Origin: a virus
Length of the DNA: 64,000 nucleotides
Reading direction: 5' to 3' (one strand)
IMG/VR virus record: IMGVR_UViG_3300042863_002514
Location: 55,064 to 119,063 of that record
The first letter of the stretch is position 1, and each line of letters starts with the position of its first letter. Position numbers and translations under genes: made by a program. Shown in pieces: positions 53,614 to 62,007 of this stretch. The notes beneath the pieces were generated by a model. It was not told the DNA's origin, made no database searches, and saw only the letters and a list, made by a program, of their open reading frames with translations.

Positions 53614-54648
53614 ATGAATTGCCACCGATGCGGGGGGCCTGCTACATATACAACTAAGGATGGCAAACACCTATGTCATCAAAATCCAGCAAAATGTCCC
53701 GCTTGTTCTACAAAAGGAAAGCCTCAAAAAAAGAAAATTCAACCCATTGAGTATGATGGTGATCATTTATGTGATTACGGGTGCAACAAAACAGCCAAAT
53801 GGAAATTCCGTAACAGCAAATATTGTTGTAATCGCAACAGTGCCAATTGTGAACATATAAGGATACAAGCCGGACAGAAAATCAGAAAGTCAAAATTTAT
53901 TGAGGTAGCTCCAGGAGTTACTTTGGGGACTCTTGCATCACAGAAAGCAGCCAAAACAAAAGCATCTGATATTGATGTCTATGGCAATAACGCTCACCAA
54001 AGAAATGCTGAAAAAGTAGCCAACATCAAAAGAAATAAAATTGACAACGATACTGGATTAAATGTCCATAAGCTAACAGCTAAAAAATACCAACAATGGC
54101 TTAAATCAGAAGAAGGACAAAAATGGATCACAAAGATAAGCGAAAAAAATCAGAAATCTATGAATACTGTAATTAATCCAGCCACCGGTGAAACAGAGGC
54201 TATGCGACGTGCCAGTATTATGGTAGAAACCAAATCCCAGAACATTGATGAACTTGGCTTAAATGGGTTTGAGCGAGCACACTGGAAATCCAACTCTAAA
54301 AATTCAGGCTTCATAGAAGGCATATTTTGGCAATACTCAAATGAACGGCGTTTTTTGGAACGGGCAAAAGCTGTAGGAATCATAGAGAATGTCACAAGAG
54401 GACCAATGATCAAATACACGTTTCACGGTAAGGAAAAAACCTTTTTTGCAGATTTCCGGATTGAACACAAAATCTTTGAGGTCAAGTCAAAATACACATT
54501 GTTTGGTCCCAAAAATTCATTCTTAGAACAAAATATAGCCAAGCTCTTTGCTGCGCAAAGAGCTGGCTACGACGTGTATCTTGTTATCGATGACGAGACA
54601 GTCTTATTAAAAGACTTTCTCAGATCGATCTCTAATGTCCTGGAATGA
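53614..54648 (+). CDS. homing endonuclease, PD-(D/E)xK-type, zinc-finger N-terminus
   Basis: 344 residues. Two Cys clusters (CHRCGG...CHQNPAKCPAC and CDYGCNKTAKWKF...CCNRNSANC) are the zinc motifs often at the start of phage homing endonucleases. The C-terminal domain has YSNERRFLERA, FFADFRIEHKIFEVKSK (D...E-x-K core) and AGYDVYLVIDD, as in Vsr-like/EDxHD nucleases. It lies opposite nadV between an intact and a displaced copy of the nadV tail, and overlaps the nadV 3' end by 42 bp. Confidence 0.82.
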   Translation: MNCHRCGGPATYTTKDGKHLCHQNPAKCPACSTKGKPQKKKIQPIEYDGDHLCDYGCNKTAKWKFRNSKYCCNRNSANCEHIRIQAGQKIRKSKFIEVAPGVTLGTLASQKAAKTKASDIDVYGNNAHQRNAEKVANIKRNKIDNDTGLNVHKLTAKKYQQWLKSEEGQKWITKISEKNQKSMNTVINPATGETEAMRRASIMVETKSQNIDELGLNGFERAHWKSNSKNSGFIEGIFWQYSNERRFLERAKAVGIIENVTRGPMIKYTFHGKEKTFFADFRIEHKIFEVKSKYTLFGPKNSFLEQNIAKLFAAQRAGYDVYLVIDDETVLLKDFLRSISNVLE

Positions 54649-56016
54649 TTGATCAATGAGAAGGCGTCCATTCCGGTAGACTGTCTGCAGAACGTCGGTC
54701 CACACCACACCATTCTCAAGACCGCGTAGAGGAGTGTTAACGCTTGTTTGAAATTGGTTACCTGACTGCCAAAGGGTAACTTTACCTTTCTTGGATGTTT
54801 TTCCTTTGTCTGTAATAGGATCCTTATATACCTCGCGCCATTCCCCATCAATACAGGCAGCTGAAGCTTTCATCGCAAATCGATTGGTGTCGCGAGTAAT
54901 ACCTTGCAAGAGTTGGCCGCCCATGCCCACAGCCACGTTTTCTGCACTCCAGCCGCGTGCTGTGAGGTTGTCATACAGGGTTTTGATGCTGTCAATGTTC
55001 ATGCCATCGCCCTGGATCACACGCACACTCTTGTTCAGCACCTTGTAGCCCTTGCTGTTGACGGTGTAGCCAAACCGCTCACCAAGTGCCTCAACCACAT
55101 CAACTGGCACCACAACTGGATCACCGCTGTCGGGACGAATCACAAGGGTGGCCCCACTGTCTAGCACACGGTCTCGCAGTGTTTCGCCCCAGATGTGGTT
55201 GACCGCGTTCATGATGTCGTAGCTGTCGCTCACCACTGCAAGGATGCTGCCTGGCCGGGCAAACTGCTTGAGCATGTTGCCATAGGCCTCAGCTTCGCCA
55301 TCGCGACCCCAACTGGTGATGGTGCTGTGCTCTGCTGCCGGAATGCTAAACCCTGCCATGGCCTCGGTGTAGTAGCGTCGGGCTGCAAGGAGGGCTGCAA
55401 CAGTGTCGGTGCCTCGGAAGTTCACTAGGTGAGCACTGCCACCCAGCTGAGCGCTTTCATCGCTGCTGACGCCACGAGCGCCAAAGTCGTGCAGTCGAAA
55501 CAGAAGCTCGCCTTCGGGGTTGTCGCTGCTCTTCCCCAGTGCAGCTCGAATGGTCTGCTTGGCATGCCAGCTGAGTGTGGCCACTGTGGTGGGGTACCAA
55601 ACAGCACGGAGTAGAGCTGTCTCTAGGAAGCTAGTGAGCCAGGGCACATTGGGATCGGTGTTCACCACAGTGGCTAGCACGTTGTGAGTGGGGATCACCA
55701 TGCCTTCGGGCACTGCTCGAATCTCTACTGGCAACCGGCCCTGGTGCTCACGCACAATGTATTCCCAGCCTTCCCGATGGAAAGGCACCATGTGTGCGGC
55801 TGCCAATCCAGCAGCCTCGTCCACGTCGCTCATGGTCACTGGAGTCACCAGCCGACGCTTGAGCCACATTTGGAGCCCGTAAAACAGTGTGCGAGGGAAG
55901 CGTCCGCCGCGACTTTCTACGTAGCTGTGAATGTGTGTGGTGTTTGGGGGAAGTTGCCACGGATGGCTGAATTTGTAGCTGTCGACGTCAAGAATGACGC
56001 TATCGTAATTGAACAT
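54607..56016 (-). CDS. nadV: nicotinamide phosphoribosyltransferase
   Basis: 469 residues from MFNYDSVILDVDSYKFSHPWQ with AAGGGAGA upstream. SYVESRGGRF, FRLHDFGARGVSSDESAQLGG, SIPAAEHSTITSWGRDGE, VVSDSYDIMNAV, LVIRPDSGDPVVVP, VIQGDGMNID and GMGGQLLQG are NAMPT motifs. Makes NMN from nicotinamide and PRPP; NadM then makes NAD+. The last ~95 codons (54607-54891) are visibly more A+T-rich and duplicate the displaced tail at 53240, so they came in with the endonuclease. Confidence 0.93.
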   Translation of the reverse strand: MFNYDSVILDVDSYKFSHPWQLPPNTTHIHSYVESRGGRFPRTLFYGLQMWLKRRLVTPVTMSDVDEAAGLAAAHMVPFHREGWEYIVREHQGRLPVEIRAVPEGMVIPTHNVLATVVNTDPNVPWLTSFLETALLRAVWYPTTVATLSWHAKQTIRAALGKSSDNPEGELLFRLHDFGARGVSSDESAQLGGSAHLVNFRGTDTVAALLAARRYYTEAMAGFSIPAAEHSTITSWGRDGEAEAYGNMLKQFARPGSILAVVSDSYDIMNAVNHIWGETLRDRVLDSGATLVIRPDSGDPVVVPVDVVEALGERFGYTVNSKGYKVLNKSVRVIQGDGMNIDSIKTLYDNLTARGWSAENVAVGMGGQLLQGITRDTNRFAMKASAACIDGEWREVYKDPITDKGKTSKKGKVTLWQSGNQFQTSVNTPLRGLENGVVWTDVLQTVYRNGRLLIDQSFQDIRDRSEKVF

Positions 56017-56044
56017 AACAAGTCTCCCTTGTTCAGTATGTGAA

Positions 56045-56065
56045 GGAAAAGGTCTATCCTTTTCC
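56045..56065 (-). promoter_or_regulatory. leader hairpin with nadV/nadM shared motif
   Basis: Contains AAAAGGATAGACCTT (56049-56063), also present before nadM at the same distance from the -10 box. Here the motif is extended to an 8-bp hairpin GGAAAAGG/CCTTTTCC. Confidence 0.6.
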
Positions 56066-56074
56066 TGTGTCATA

Positions 56075-56103
56075 TTTATAGGCTAGATGCCCAATTACGT
56101 CAA
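56075..56103 (-). promoter_or_regulatory. sigma70-type promoter of nadV
   Basis: TTGACG, 17-nt spacer, TATAAATA on the minus strand. Confidence 0.8.
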
Positions 56104-56106
56104 CTT

Positions 56107-56838
56107 TTAAATTTTTGAAAACAGCTCATCGTATGAGTTTTTCCTGCCCGCTATATGCCATTTTTCCATCAAATTGTTTCGTACTCGAAACTGGTAAAAT
56201 GCTGAGAACCAGCTTTTTTTGCTGTTCTTCCTTGAAGTTCTTTCAAGATAAATTCCGCCAGCAGTCGAAGTGAATTTCAAAGGCACTGTAATATTGGGCC
56301 TAGAATAGTATGCAATCAGCTCATCCCTAGCATTATCAAAAGCTTTTTGTAACGCCTCTTGTCTCCAAGGATGTCGGAAATCCACGATTTGATCGTCACA
56401 AACAACCATGTGTTGCGCATCCCACATCACTTGATAGTGGAGTTGACACTTTGTTTTGATATCAGATGTAAGCCATGAGTTTTGAATTATATCTGATAGT
56501 TTGAGAGACCCAAAAGTTTGTGGAGCTGTAGCGTGTTTTCTGCGAGTTCTGATCTCGATACTGTAGGGCGGTACGTCAATCCCTCTGCTGTGATTTATAG
56601 GATACCCTAAACTTCCAAGTTCTCCTTCAACCCACTGAGTCACTGCCCCAGTAAAGCCGGACGAATCAATTGGTTTTGCCCCAGAAAACATTGTTTCAAA
56701 GGAGGAGTCATCATCGTCAATAACTTGTTCACTTGCGAGTATTTTCTCCACCACATAATCTGGTAAAGGAGTTCCTGGGAGAATAATAGGCCTTTTTAGA
56801 TGTGTAACTGCAATGGGAGAGTCAGGAATTATAATCAT
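56107..56838 (-). CDS. hypothetical protein
   Basis: 243 residues, not recognised. An acidic stretch (IDDDDSSFETMF) precedes a central VPPYSIEIRTRRKHA block, then HYQVMWDAQHMVVCDDQIVDFRHPW and a basic C-terminal part (RTSRKNSKKSWFSAFYQF). Lies four bases after pyrE in the same unit. Confidence 0.55.
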   Translation of the reverse strand: MIIIPDSPIAVTHLKRPIILPGTPLPDYVVEKILASEQVIDDDDSSFETMFSGAKPIDSSGFTGAVTQWVEGELGSLGYPINHSRGIDVPPYSIEIRTRRKHATAPQTFGSLKLSDIIQNSWLTSDIKTKCQLHYQVMWDAQHMVVCDDQIVDFRHPWRQEALQKAFDNARDELIAYYSRPNITVPLKFTSTAGGIYLERTSRKNSKKSWFSAFYQFRVRNNLMEKWHIAGRKNSYDELFSKI

Positions 56839-56841
56839 AAT

Positions 56842-57399
56842 TTATGAATCCTCAAAATCAACTCGTGTGTAGAGGGGGATCAAGCGAATCTTTTCTGCTG
56901 ATAGATTCTCTCGCGCACCTTCCAGTCGGTCAACGACTGTGAGCACTGTGTCCACTTGGCAACCAATCTCCCGCACAGCCTCAACAGCCCGCATGATGCT
57001 GCCTCCAGTAGTAGTCACATCTTCCACCAGCACCACTCGGCTACCCGGAGTGCAGTGGCCATCAATCTTTGTTTGCACGCCGTGATCTTTCACTTCTTTT
57101 CGCACAAAGAAAGCTGGATAATGGCGACTGCGTAGGTAGCTTTTGGTGGCAATGCTGGTAACCAACGGAACGCTGCCCACAGCCATCCCTCCTACGCTGT
57201 CAAAATCCAATGTATCGAGAATATCCAGCATAGCATCAGCAATGAGATTGCTGCCCATGGGATCCAACATGGAGATCTTCATGTTGAAGAAGTAGTTGCT
57301 GGCTGCTCCACTGCTGAGAGTGAAGTTTTGATCTTGAATCAAACTTTTTTCCGAGATGAGATCGCGTAAATGCCGGTAGGCTCGTGCAGTCATAACCAT
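56842..57399 (-). CDS. pyrE: orotate phosphoribosyltransferase
   Basis: 185 residues from MVMTARAYRHLRDLI with AAGGAAA upstream. FTLSSGAASNYFFNMK, GGMAVGSVPLVTSIA, FFVRKEVKDHG and the PRPP motif VVLVEDVTTTGGS define PyrE. Uses PRPP to make OMP for pyrimidines, and so competes with NadV for PRPP. Confidence 0.9.
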   Translation of the reverse strand: MVMTARAYRHLRDLISEKSLIQDQNFTLSSGAASNYFFNMKISMLDPMGSNLIADAMLDILDTLDFDSVGGMAVGSVPLVTSIATKSYLRSRHYPAFFVRKEVKDHGVQTKIDGHCTPGSRVVLVEDVTTTGGSIMRAVEAVREIGCQVDTVLTVVDRLEGARENLSAEKIRLIPLYTRVDFEDS

Positions 57400-57409
57400 T
57401 GAAATTTCC

Positions 57410-57637
57410 TTATCGTTCCCAGGGGTATGTGTAGGTTTTCGGGTCAAGTCGTGAGATGATGCTGATCATGCGTGCAAATGTGCCACAGTTCACCATCACT
57501 GTATTGCTGTTGGCAATGTCAGCAGCATGCAAGAGCACCCCAAATTTGCCACTTTTCACATCTTCAATCAACTGTTTATCTCGCCGTAGACTTTGCTGAT
57601 AGTCGTCAAAATCACGTTGTTCGTCGTAGTGTCCCAT
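57410..57637 (-). CDS. small hypothetical protein
   Basis: 75 residues (MGHYDEQRDFDDYQQSLRRDKQLIEDVKSGKFGVLLHAADIANSN, split here only by context), hydrophilic, then a Cys (VNCGTFARMISI). Overlaps the gene upstream by 26 nt and ends just before pyrE. Unknown. Confidence 0.55.
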   Translation of the reverse strand: MGHYDEQRDFDDYQQSLRRDKQLIEDVKSGKFGVLLHAADIANSNTVMVNCGTFARMISIISRLDPKTYTYPWER

Positions 57638-57932
57638 TAGGTGTGCCTTTCAACAATGCATCAACAACTGATTCAGTTTGTTTGATGAGTTCTGCATTGT
57701 CAAACCGCCACACCCGCTGCCAACGGCTAGAGTTAGTGCCCGGTGGATCGTATTGCAAGCCGCAGCCATGCCAACCATTGAAGTTCAAGCCAAACCATAC
57801 CTTGCCGAATGTGCCTATGAAATAGCTGCCGTGAATCAAGCAGATATAGGTTGGTCCCACTGTTAGCTCATCACTGCCATGCCGTGTGGTTTTGCTGAGA
57901 TCAACTTCTGTGAACTGGGGAGTGTCACTCAC
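57612..57932 (-). CDS. small hypothetical protein
   Basis: 106 residues: MSDTPQFTEVDLSKTTRHGS, YICLIHGSYFIGTFGKVWFGLNFNGWHGCGL, and a helical end. Overlaps both neighbours, so it belongs to the nadM-pyrE unit. Unknown. Confidence 0.55.
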   Translation of the reverse strand: MSDTPQFTEVDLSKTTRHGSDELTVGPTYICLIHGSYFIGTFGKVWFGLNFNGWHGCGLQYDPPGTNSSRWQRVWRFDNAELIKQTESVVDALLKGTPNGTLRRTT

Positions 57933-58074
57933 TGTCTGTCCTTTCGCGGTAACGGAGCAGTTGTTCCAACAGGCTTGGCTCAGCAGGTTGCCACAGCTCG
58001 CCAGCCTGTTGCACCAAACATTCCGCTAGAGCGGCTTCAATTGTTGGGATCTTCTTTTTTGTTTTCTTTGTCAT
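57925..58074 (-). CDS. very small hypothetical protein
   Basis: 49 residues from MTKKTKKKIPTIEAAL, overlapping both neighbours in other frames. Unknown; kept because the chain of overlaps is continuous. Confidence 0.45.
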   Translation of the reverse strand: MTKKTKKKIPTIEAALAECLVQQAGELWQPAEPSLLEQLLRYRERTDSE

Positions 58075-58234
58075 TTTCTTGTTCCGTGATGGGCGCATCA
58101 ATACTGGGATCACCTGTGGGCCTAATCAACCCCTGCTTCTGTGAGATACGGAGAGTTTGTTTCAACTGCTCGAGACTGCTGGGGTCCACATTACTGATGG
58201 TGGTGCAAGTTTCAATCTTGATGCGCGTCATCAT
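58037..58234 (-). CDS. small hypothetical protein
   Basis: 65 residues (MMTRIKIETCTTISNVDPSS...ITEQENDKENKKEDPNN), hydrophilic. AAAGG precedes the ATG. Directly downstream of nadM. Confidence 0.5.
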   Translation of the reverse strand: MMTRIKIETCTTISNVDPSSLEQLKQTLRISQKQGLIRPTGDPSIDAPITEQENDKENKKEDPNN

Positions 58235-58244
58235 TACCTTTTTC

Positions 58245-59312
58245 CTAAATTGCCCCGACTAGTACAGAGATTAAATGATAGTGGTCCTCAAAACAGATTT
58301 CTGGCCGAAGATCTTTAAGGGCTACCCATTTGGCTGAGGCCGCATCATCTCCGCCCTTGACTGTGTCAAGTGGACCTGTGCCAAGATCAATGAGATAAGC
58401 TACTGTGAGCACTCGACCTCGGCTGCTGCGATTAGGATCGTCAAAAACTTCCTTCTTGACAATGCTGCCTTTAAGCACCGGAGCTGGGACTTTCAACCGA
58501 GTTTCCTCACGCAGCTCACGGATCATCCCGTCAACTACTCGCTCAGTTACATCTAGGTATCCACCAGGAAGTGCAAGCTGGCCTTTCCCTGGCATTGCTC
58601 CACGTTCCACCATTAGCACATGTCCGCTTTTGATCACCACAGCGTCTACGCACACTAGATTCACAGGGTAAGGCGCAGCCGCCCAACTGCTTTTGTACTT
58701 CAGCACAAACTCATACTCGTCACGGATCAGCTTGTGGTTGGGAGTATCAAGGAAACTGCTGAGAAACTTCTGCACATAGGGTGTCACCACTGCATCCTGA
58801 GGCAGGTCACCTGCTTGGTGGCCATCTGCATCTCTCACCCACATGTGGCCCATGTTGCTGAAGTAGCTGTTGCGAATGTTGGTACCGCTGATGTCGCGGA
58901 AGCTGCTGACCTCCACATTGCTCCATTGAGGAAACAGTTTCAGGTAATAGCTGGTGTTGTCTCGGCTGTGGCCCACTAGTGTGATCTTGGCTTTGGCTGG
59001 GTCAAGCCCAAAAAGCGTCGCCCCTTGGGCAGCCAGCGTCTGCACATTGTGGATCCACTTGCTGTCGTTGTAGGTGGCGTCCTCTAGAGGCAGAACTCGC
59101 ACTCTGTTTTTCAGCTCGGCAGGCAGGCTGCCTTCAATCATGTCCCGCCGTTCTTGAAAGGTAAACGGCACACGATAACTGCGCGGACTGCGGGCACTGC
59201 CCACCAAAATCACCAAATTGTCTGCGTGCTTGAGTGCTTCAGTTACCACATGGTGGTGACCTGAATGGTAAGGAGAAAACCTTCCGATAAAGATTCCTAG
59301 GTCAGCTTTGTT
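58245..59312 (-). CDS. nadM: bifunctional NMN adenylyltransferase/Nudix hydrolase
   Basis: 355 residues from MNKADLGIFIGRFSPYHSGHH with AAAGGA upstream. N-terminal nucleotidyltransferase: GRFSPYHSGHH, LVILVGSARSPRSYRVPFTFQERRDMI, SFRDISGTNIRNSYF. C-terminal Nudix box GGYLDVTERVVDGMIRELREETRL near residues 245-270. Makes NAD+ from NMN; the Nudix part may hydrolyse ADP-ribose. Completes the two-step nicotinamide-to-NAD+ path with NadV. Confidence 0.93.
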   Translation of the reverse strand, partial: NKADLGIFIGRFSPYHSGHHHVVTEALKHADNLVILVGSARSPRSYRVPFTFQERRDMIEGSLPAELKNRVRVLPLEDATYNDSKWIHNVQTLAAQGATLFGLDPAKAKITLVGHSRDNTSYYLKLFPQWSNVEVSSFRDISGTNIRNSYFSNMGHMWVRDADGHQAGDLPQDAVVTPYVQKFLSSFLDTPNHKLIRDEYEFVLKYKSSWAAAPYPVNLVCVDAVVIKSGHVLMVERGAMPGKGQLALPGGYLDVTERVVDGMIRELREETRLKVPAPVLKGSIVKKEVFDDPNRSSRGRVLTVAYLIDLGTGPLDTVKGGDDAASAKWVALKDLRPEICFEDHYHLISVLVGAI

Positions 59313-59343
59313 CATCGCAAAAATCCTTTGCTCAATCTGCCGC

Positions 59344-59358
59344 AAGGTCTATCCTTTT
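59344..59358 (-). promoter_or_regulatory. leader motif shared with nadV
   Basis: AAAAGGATAGACCTT, 11 nt downstream of the -10 box, exactly the spacing seen at nadV. No hairpin here. Confidence 0.6.
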
Positions 59359-59369
59359 GGCTATTCTCT

Positions 59370-59398
59370 TATATAGCAAGACATGGGGATTATGTCAA
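59370..59398 (-). promoter_or_regulatory. sigma70-type promoter of nadM
   Basis: TTGACA, 17-nt spacer, TATATA on the minus strand. Confidence 0.8.
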
Positions 59399-59550
59399 CT
59401 TTTTTGTACAAGGCGTATAATACACCCCGACACATCAATTTCCCACCAGCGTTCACCAAAATTCCATTTTTTAGGATTGGCATGATGATTGTTGTGCCAC
59501 CCTTCTCCCCAGTAGACCACAGCAAAAATCCAGTTGTTGGTGCTGTTGTC
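59395..59550 (-). pseudogene. C-terminal scrap of a fatty-acid desaturase
   Basis: About 50 codons reading DNSTNNWIFAVVYWGEGWHNNHHANPKKW then FGERWWEIDVSGC. This is the third His box and end of acyl-CoA/delta-9 desaturases; the two upstream His boxes and membrane part are missing. The open frame extends back to an ATG at 59658, but that part does not resemble a desaturase. Confidence 0.7.
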
Positions 59551-59704
59551 AGTTGTGATGTGGTATGCCACCAGGGGTTTCATCGTCACCAAAGCGTAAT
59601 GTTTGGGTGCCTTCTTGGAACCAAACTTCCCCAGTGGATCCAACATAAACATCAGCATCCTGTTGGATTTCCTTGCTGATGAGTTTGCGTGTGCCTGTAA
59701 TCAT
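59549..59704 (-). CDS. 51-residue fibre-type fragment
   Basis: MITGTRKLISKEIQQDADVY, then GEVWFQEGTQTLRFGDDETPGG. The last block is the W-F-x-x-x-x-x-T-L-R-x-G-D-x-x-T-P-G-G motif of phage fibre modules. It ends by TGA at the junction with the desaturase scrap. A late-type AGTAAATACG lies ~30 nt upstream. Probably a truncated gene. Confidence 0.45.
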   Translation of the reverse strand: MITGTRKLISKEIQQDADVYVGSTGEVWFQEGTQTLRFGDDETPGGIPHHN

Positions 59705-59733
59705 GCTTGATCTTCGTTATATAGACGTATTTA

Positions 59734-60861
59734 CTATATGCCCAATCTGCTTAACAGGCGCACCATCTCATCCTTGTAATGCTCAATGGCCTGCCTTTTC
59801 TCTTTTGGATCTTGTATTTTGTTGATGTCCTGAACTTTTTGATTCAATTGGGCTACTGCTGGCTTAATGGCTTTTCTTATAGCATCAATCACTCGGTTGT
59901 CCTGACTAATCCTACTCACCAGACCCAACTGTGCTGGGTTGAAATAAGTGGCATCAACTATAACACTCTCTATTACAGGCAGTGCTTGACTAATGATTTT
60001 TTTACCCAACAATCTGATCTTATTTGTTACTTCAGGAGTGAAAATTCCTTTTTCTGCCAACTCAAACAGCCGTATGTTTGGTATGTGATAGTCAAACGTC
60101 ACCTCAGGTTTTTTGGTAAAGTAATTTGTATGCTGATCAACAGAACTCTTGAACAAAGGTATACCAGTTTGAGGACCAAACAATTTCAACAAATGCTGCT
60201 GTGCTTTTGGACTCAATTCCTGGCCATGATGATGTATCACATAGTCAAAGAAGCTGTGCTCTGTAGATCGGCTGCGTAAGCTCTCTGCTGTTGTTTTCAA
60301 AATCACATCATCAACTGAGGTGTCGCCATCCTCAAGACTGTGTTTGTATTGTTTTACTTCTTGGTAAATCTCTGTTTGATAAGTGCCAGGAGGTAACACA
60401 ATTTCACTCTCATGTCCAACCCCAGTGGCGTCAACATCAATGCCCACTCCAGCAGAGACAGTGGTTTTCAAAATTACTCCTCTGTAACCACTAAGCCTTT
60501 CTCGACGTTTCATTTGTTGGTCATGAGCGGCTAACACAGCAGGATTCAATTGATAAGTGGGTTGAGTCAATGCAAATTGGTTAGCAGTGCTGGGATCACC
60601 ACTCCAGCTTGTGACCACATTGAACGTTAACTTGCCATTTGACTTGTTGAACAGTTCCATGAACTCTGTATAGGATTCTTCCCGAGTGAAATTCATTCCT
60701 CGATATATGACTCCAGCTTTGTTGGGATATTTCTTGATGAGAGTATCTAATACGTGCTTTTCGGGATTCTTTCCTTGATTCATATATGTGAATCTTCCAA
60801 GCCATCTTTTTGCTGGATCTTTTATCTGTTCCCAATCTTGGGCTTCATTAGTTTGCATCAT
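59734..60861 (-). CDS. R-S-E class ADP-ribosyltransferase
   Basis: 375 residues. Arg in VIYRGMNF (R54), the STS-like strand VTSWSGDPSTANQFA (83-97), and the catalytic E-x-E in GHESEIVLPPGTY (E151, E153), the pattern of arginine-specific toxins (VIP2/ExoS type) and T4 Alt/Mod enzymes. The C-terminal 200 residues are helical and unassigned. A TGTAAATA element 4 nt before the ATG makes the message leaderless. Likely injected or late enzyme using NAD+ on host proteins. Confidence 0.8.
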   Translation of the reverse strand: MMQTNEAQDWEQIKDPAKRWLGRFTYMNQGKNPEKHVLDTLIKKYPNKAGVIYRGMNFTREESYTEFMELFNKSNGKLTFNVVTSWSGDPSTANQFALTQPTYQLNPAVLAAHDQQMKRRERLSGYRGVILKTTVSAGVGIDVDATGVGHESEIVLPPGTYQTEIYQEVKQYKHSLEDGDTSVDDVILKTTAESLRSRSTEHSFFDYVIHHHGQELSPKAQQHLLKLFGPQTGIPLFKSSVDQHTNYFTKKPEVTFDYHIPNIRLFELAEKGIFTPEVTNKIRLLGKKIISQALPVIESVIVDATYFNPAQLGLVSRISQDNRVIDAIRKAIKPAVAQLNQKVQDINKIQDPKEKRQAIEHYKDEMVRLLSRLGI

Positions 60862-61255
60862 TCAGTATTTACAGGAAGACGCATCTCATTCTGGAGGATC
60901 GGTCATATTTCTCCCCTTGCGGGGAGAATGGTTGGAAAAAACCTCATTCCGGTTTCACAGTCTCAGTTCAGACCCTCTAGCACTGGCGGGGCACCTATTT
61001 CCAGCGCAGGATCTACCACTCAAGGCACATCATGCCTTTGCCCGGTTATGTTGGATATACCTATCCAACAAGCCCAACCTCCACCAGAACTGATGGCAGA
61101 AGTTGGTGAAAAACTCAAGGTTTTTCATCCTTTTTGTTCAATTTTGTGGCCAAGGCTTTTTGAACTAGAGACCTTGATACGCAGGTTCCCACCCTTCGCG
61201 GTGAGCGTTTGCGGATGGACACAACACCATCATTTGTTGCCACTATGTTGAGTGA
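60862..61255 (-). other. unassigned region
   Basis: About 390 nt between the ADP-ribosyltransferase start and the holin end. A plus-strand open frame 60928-61251 (107 codons, MVGKNLIPVSQSQF) exists but its ribosome site GGGGAG is too close to the ATG and it resembles nothing. A perfect TCTCCCC/GGGGAGA hairpin lies at 60910-60927. Confidence 0.4.
60866..60873 (-). promoter_or_regulatory. late-type promoter TGTAAATA, leaderless
   Basis: Four nt before ATG 60861 of the ADP-ribosyltransferase. Confidence 0.55.
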
Positions 61256-61624
61256 TTATGATGGAGAGTAATTGGGATTGTCAACGCTCTGGCGTGTGCT
61301 TTGTTGATTTACTTGAGCCTCTTGTACTCTGCCCCTAGTATAGGCAGCTACTCCAAGTATTGCGCCGAAACTCAGGTGGAACATTCCGGATTCCATAACA
61401 GTCAAGGGTTCCCAAGTGTTCTTTTTCATTAAGAGTGTTAGTGCGCCCAGTTTTTCACTGCCTTCAAATGTTGAGGAAACTTTGACTACGTCTTCCAATT
61501 TCAAATTAGTTTTAGCAACATATACAGGCATGATTACAAAATCAAATACACATATGGCCAAATAAATCCATGCAGCAGCAGGGCGCCAATACTTCACAAA
61601 CCACTTTTCTTGCGTATTACTCAT
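61256..61624 (-). CDS. holin
   Basis: 122 residues. KYWRPAAAWIYLAICVFDFVIMPVYV, then WEPLTVMESGMFHLSFGAILGVAAYTRGRVQEAQ is the GTA-type three-helix holin pattern. Forms the membrane lesion at lysis. Its ATG overlaps the o-spanin stop (ATGA). Confidence 0.8.
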   Translation of the reverse strand: MSNTQEKWFVKYWRPAAAWIYLAICVFDFVIMPVYVAKTNLKLEDVVKVSSTFEGSEKLGALTLLMKKNTWEPLTVMESGMFHLSFGAILGVAAYTRGRVQEAQVNQQSTRQSVDNPNYSPS

Positions 61625-62007
61625 TTTGTCTTTTCTGGAGTGGGTGTGTCTTGTGTAATGGTTTTTACCATATCGCGATAGTATTGCACAATGGCGCCCT
61701 GTTGCAGCATATAACGACGCATCTCTGCAATATTTGATGCTAGGTTTTCATAATCAGATGGGGTCATTACCAAGAACACACTCTTGGGATCTGCTTTTAA
61801 CTGAGCCTCAAGTTCTTTGAAATTTTCTGCTGTAACTACATTCACATTTAAGTTGCTGATAACCAACTCTCGCGGTGATGGAGGTTCACTCACTGTTATT
61901 TTTGTGTTGCTGGTTTTGATCTCCAGTTCTTTTACATTTGGTCCACAAGACACTAGAGACAAACAAAGTAAGCTAGCAGTAATAAATTTAAGGGGTAGTT
62001 GGCGCAT
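61621..62007 (-). CDS. o-spanin-like lipoprotein
   Basis: 128 residues from MRQLPLKFITASLLCLSLVSC, lipobox LVSC. The mature part has an alpha/beta segment VVTAENFKELEAQLKADPKSVFLVMTPSDYENLASNIAEMRRYM common in phage lysis cassettes. Start lies inside the end of the i-spanin-like gene. Confidence 0.7.
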   Translation of the reverse strand: MRQLPLKFITASLLCLSLVSCGPNVKELEIKTSNTKITVSEPPSPRELVISNLNVNVVTAENFKELEAQLKADPKSVFLVMTPSDYENLASNIAEMRRYMLQQGAIVQYYRDMVKTITQDTPTPEKTK

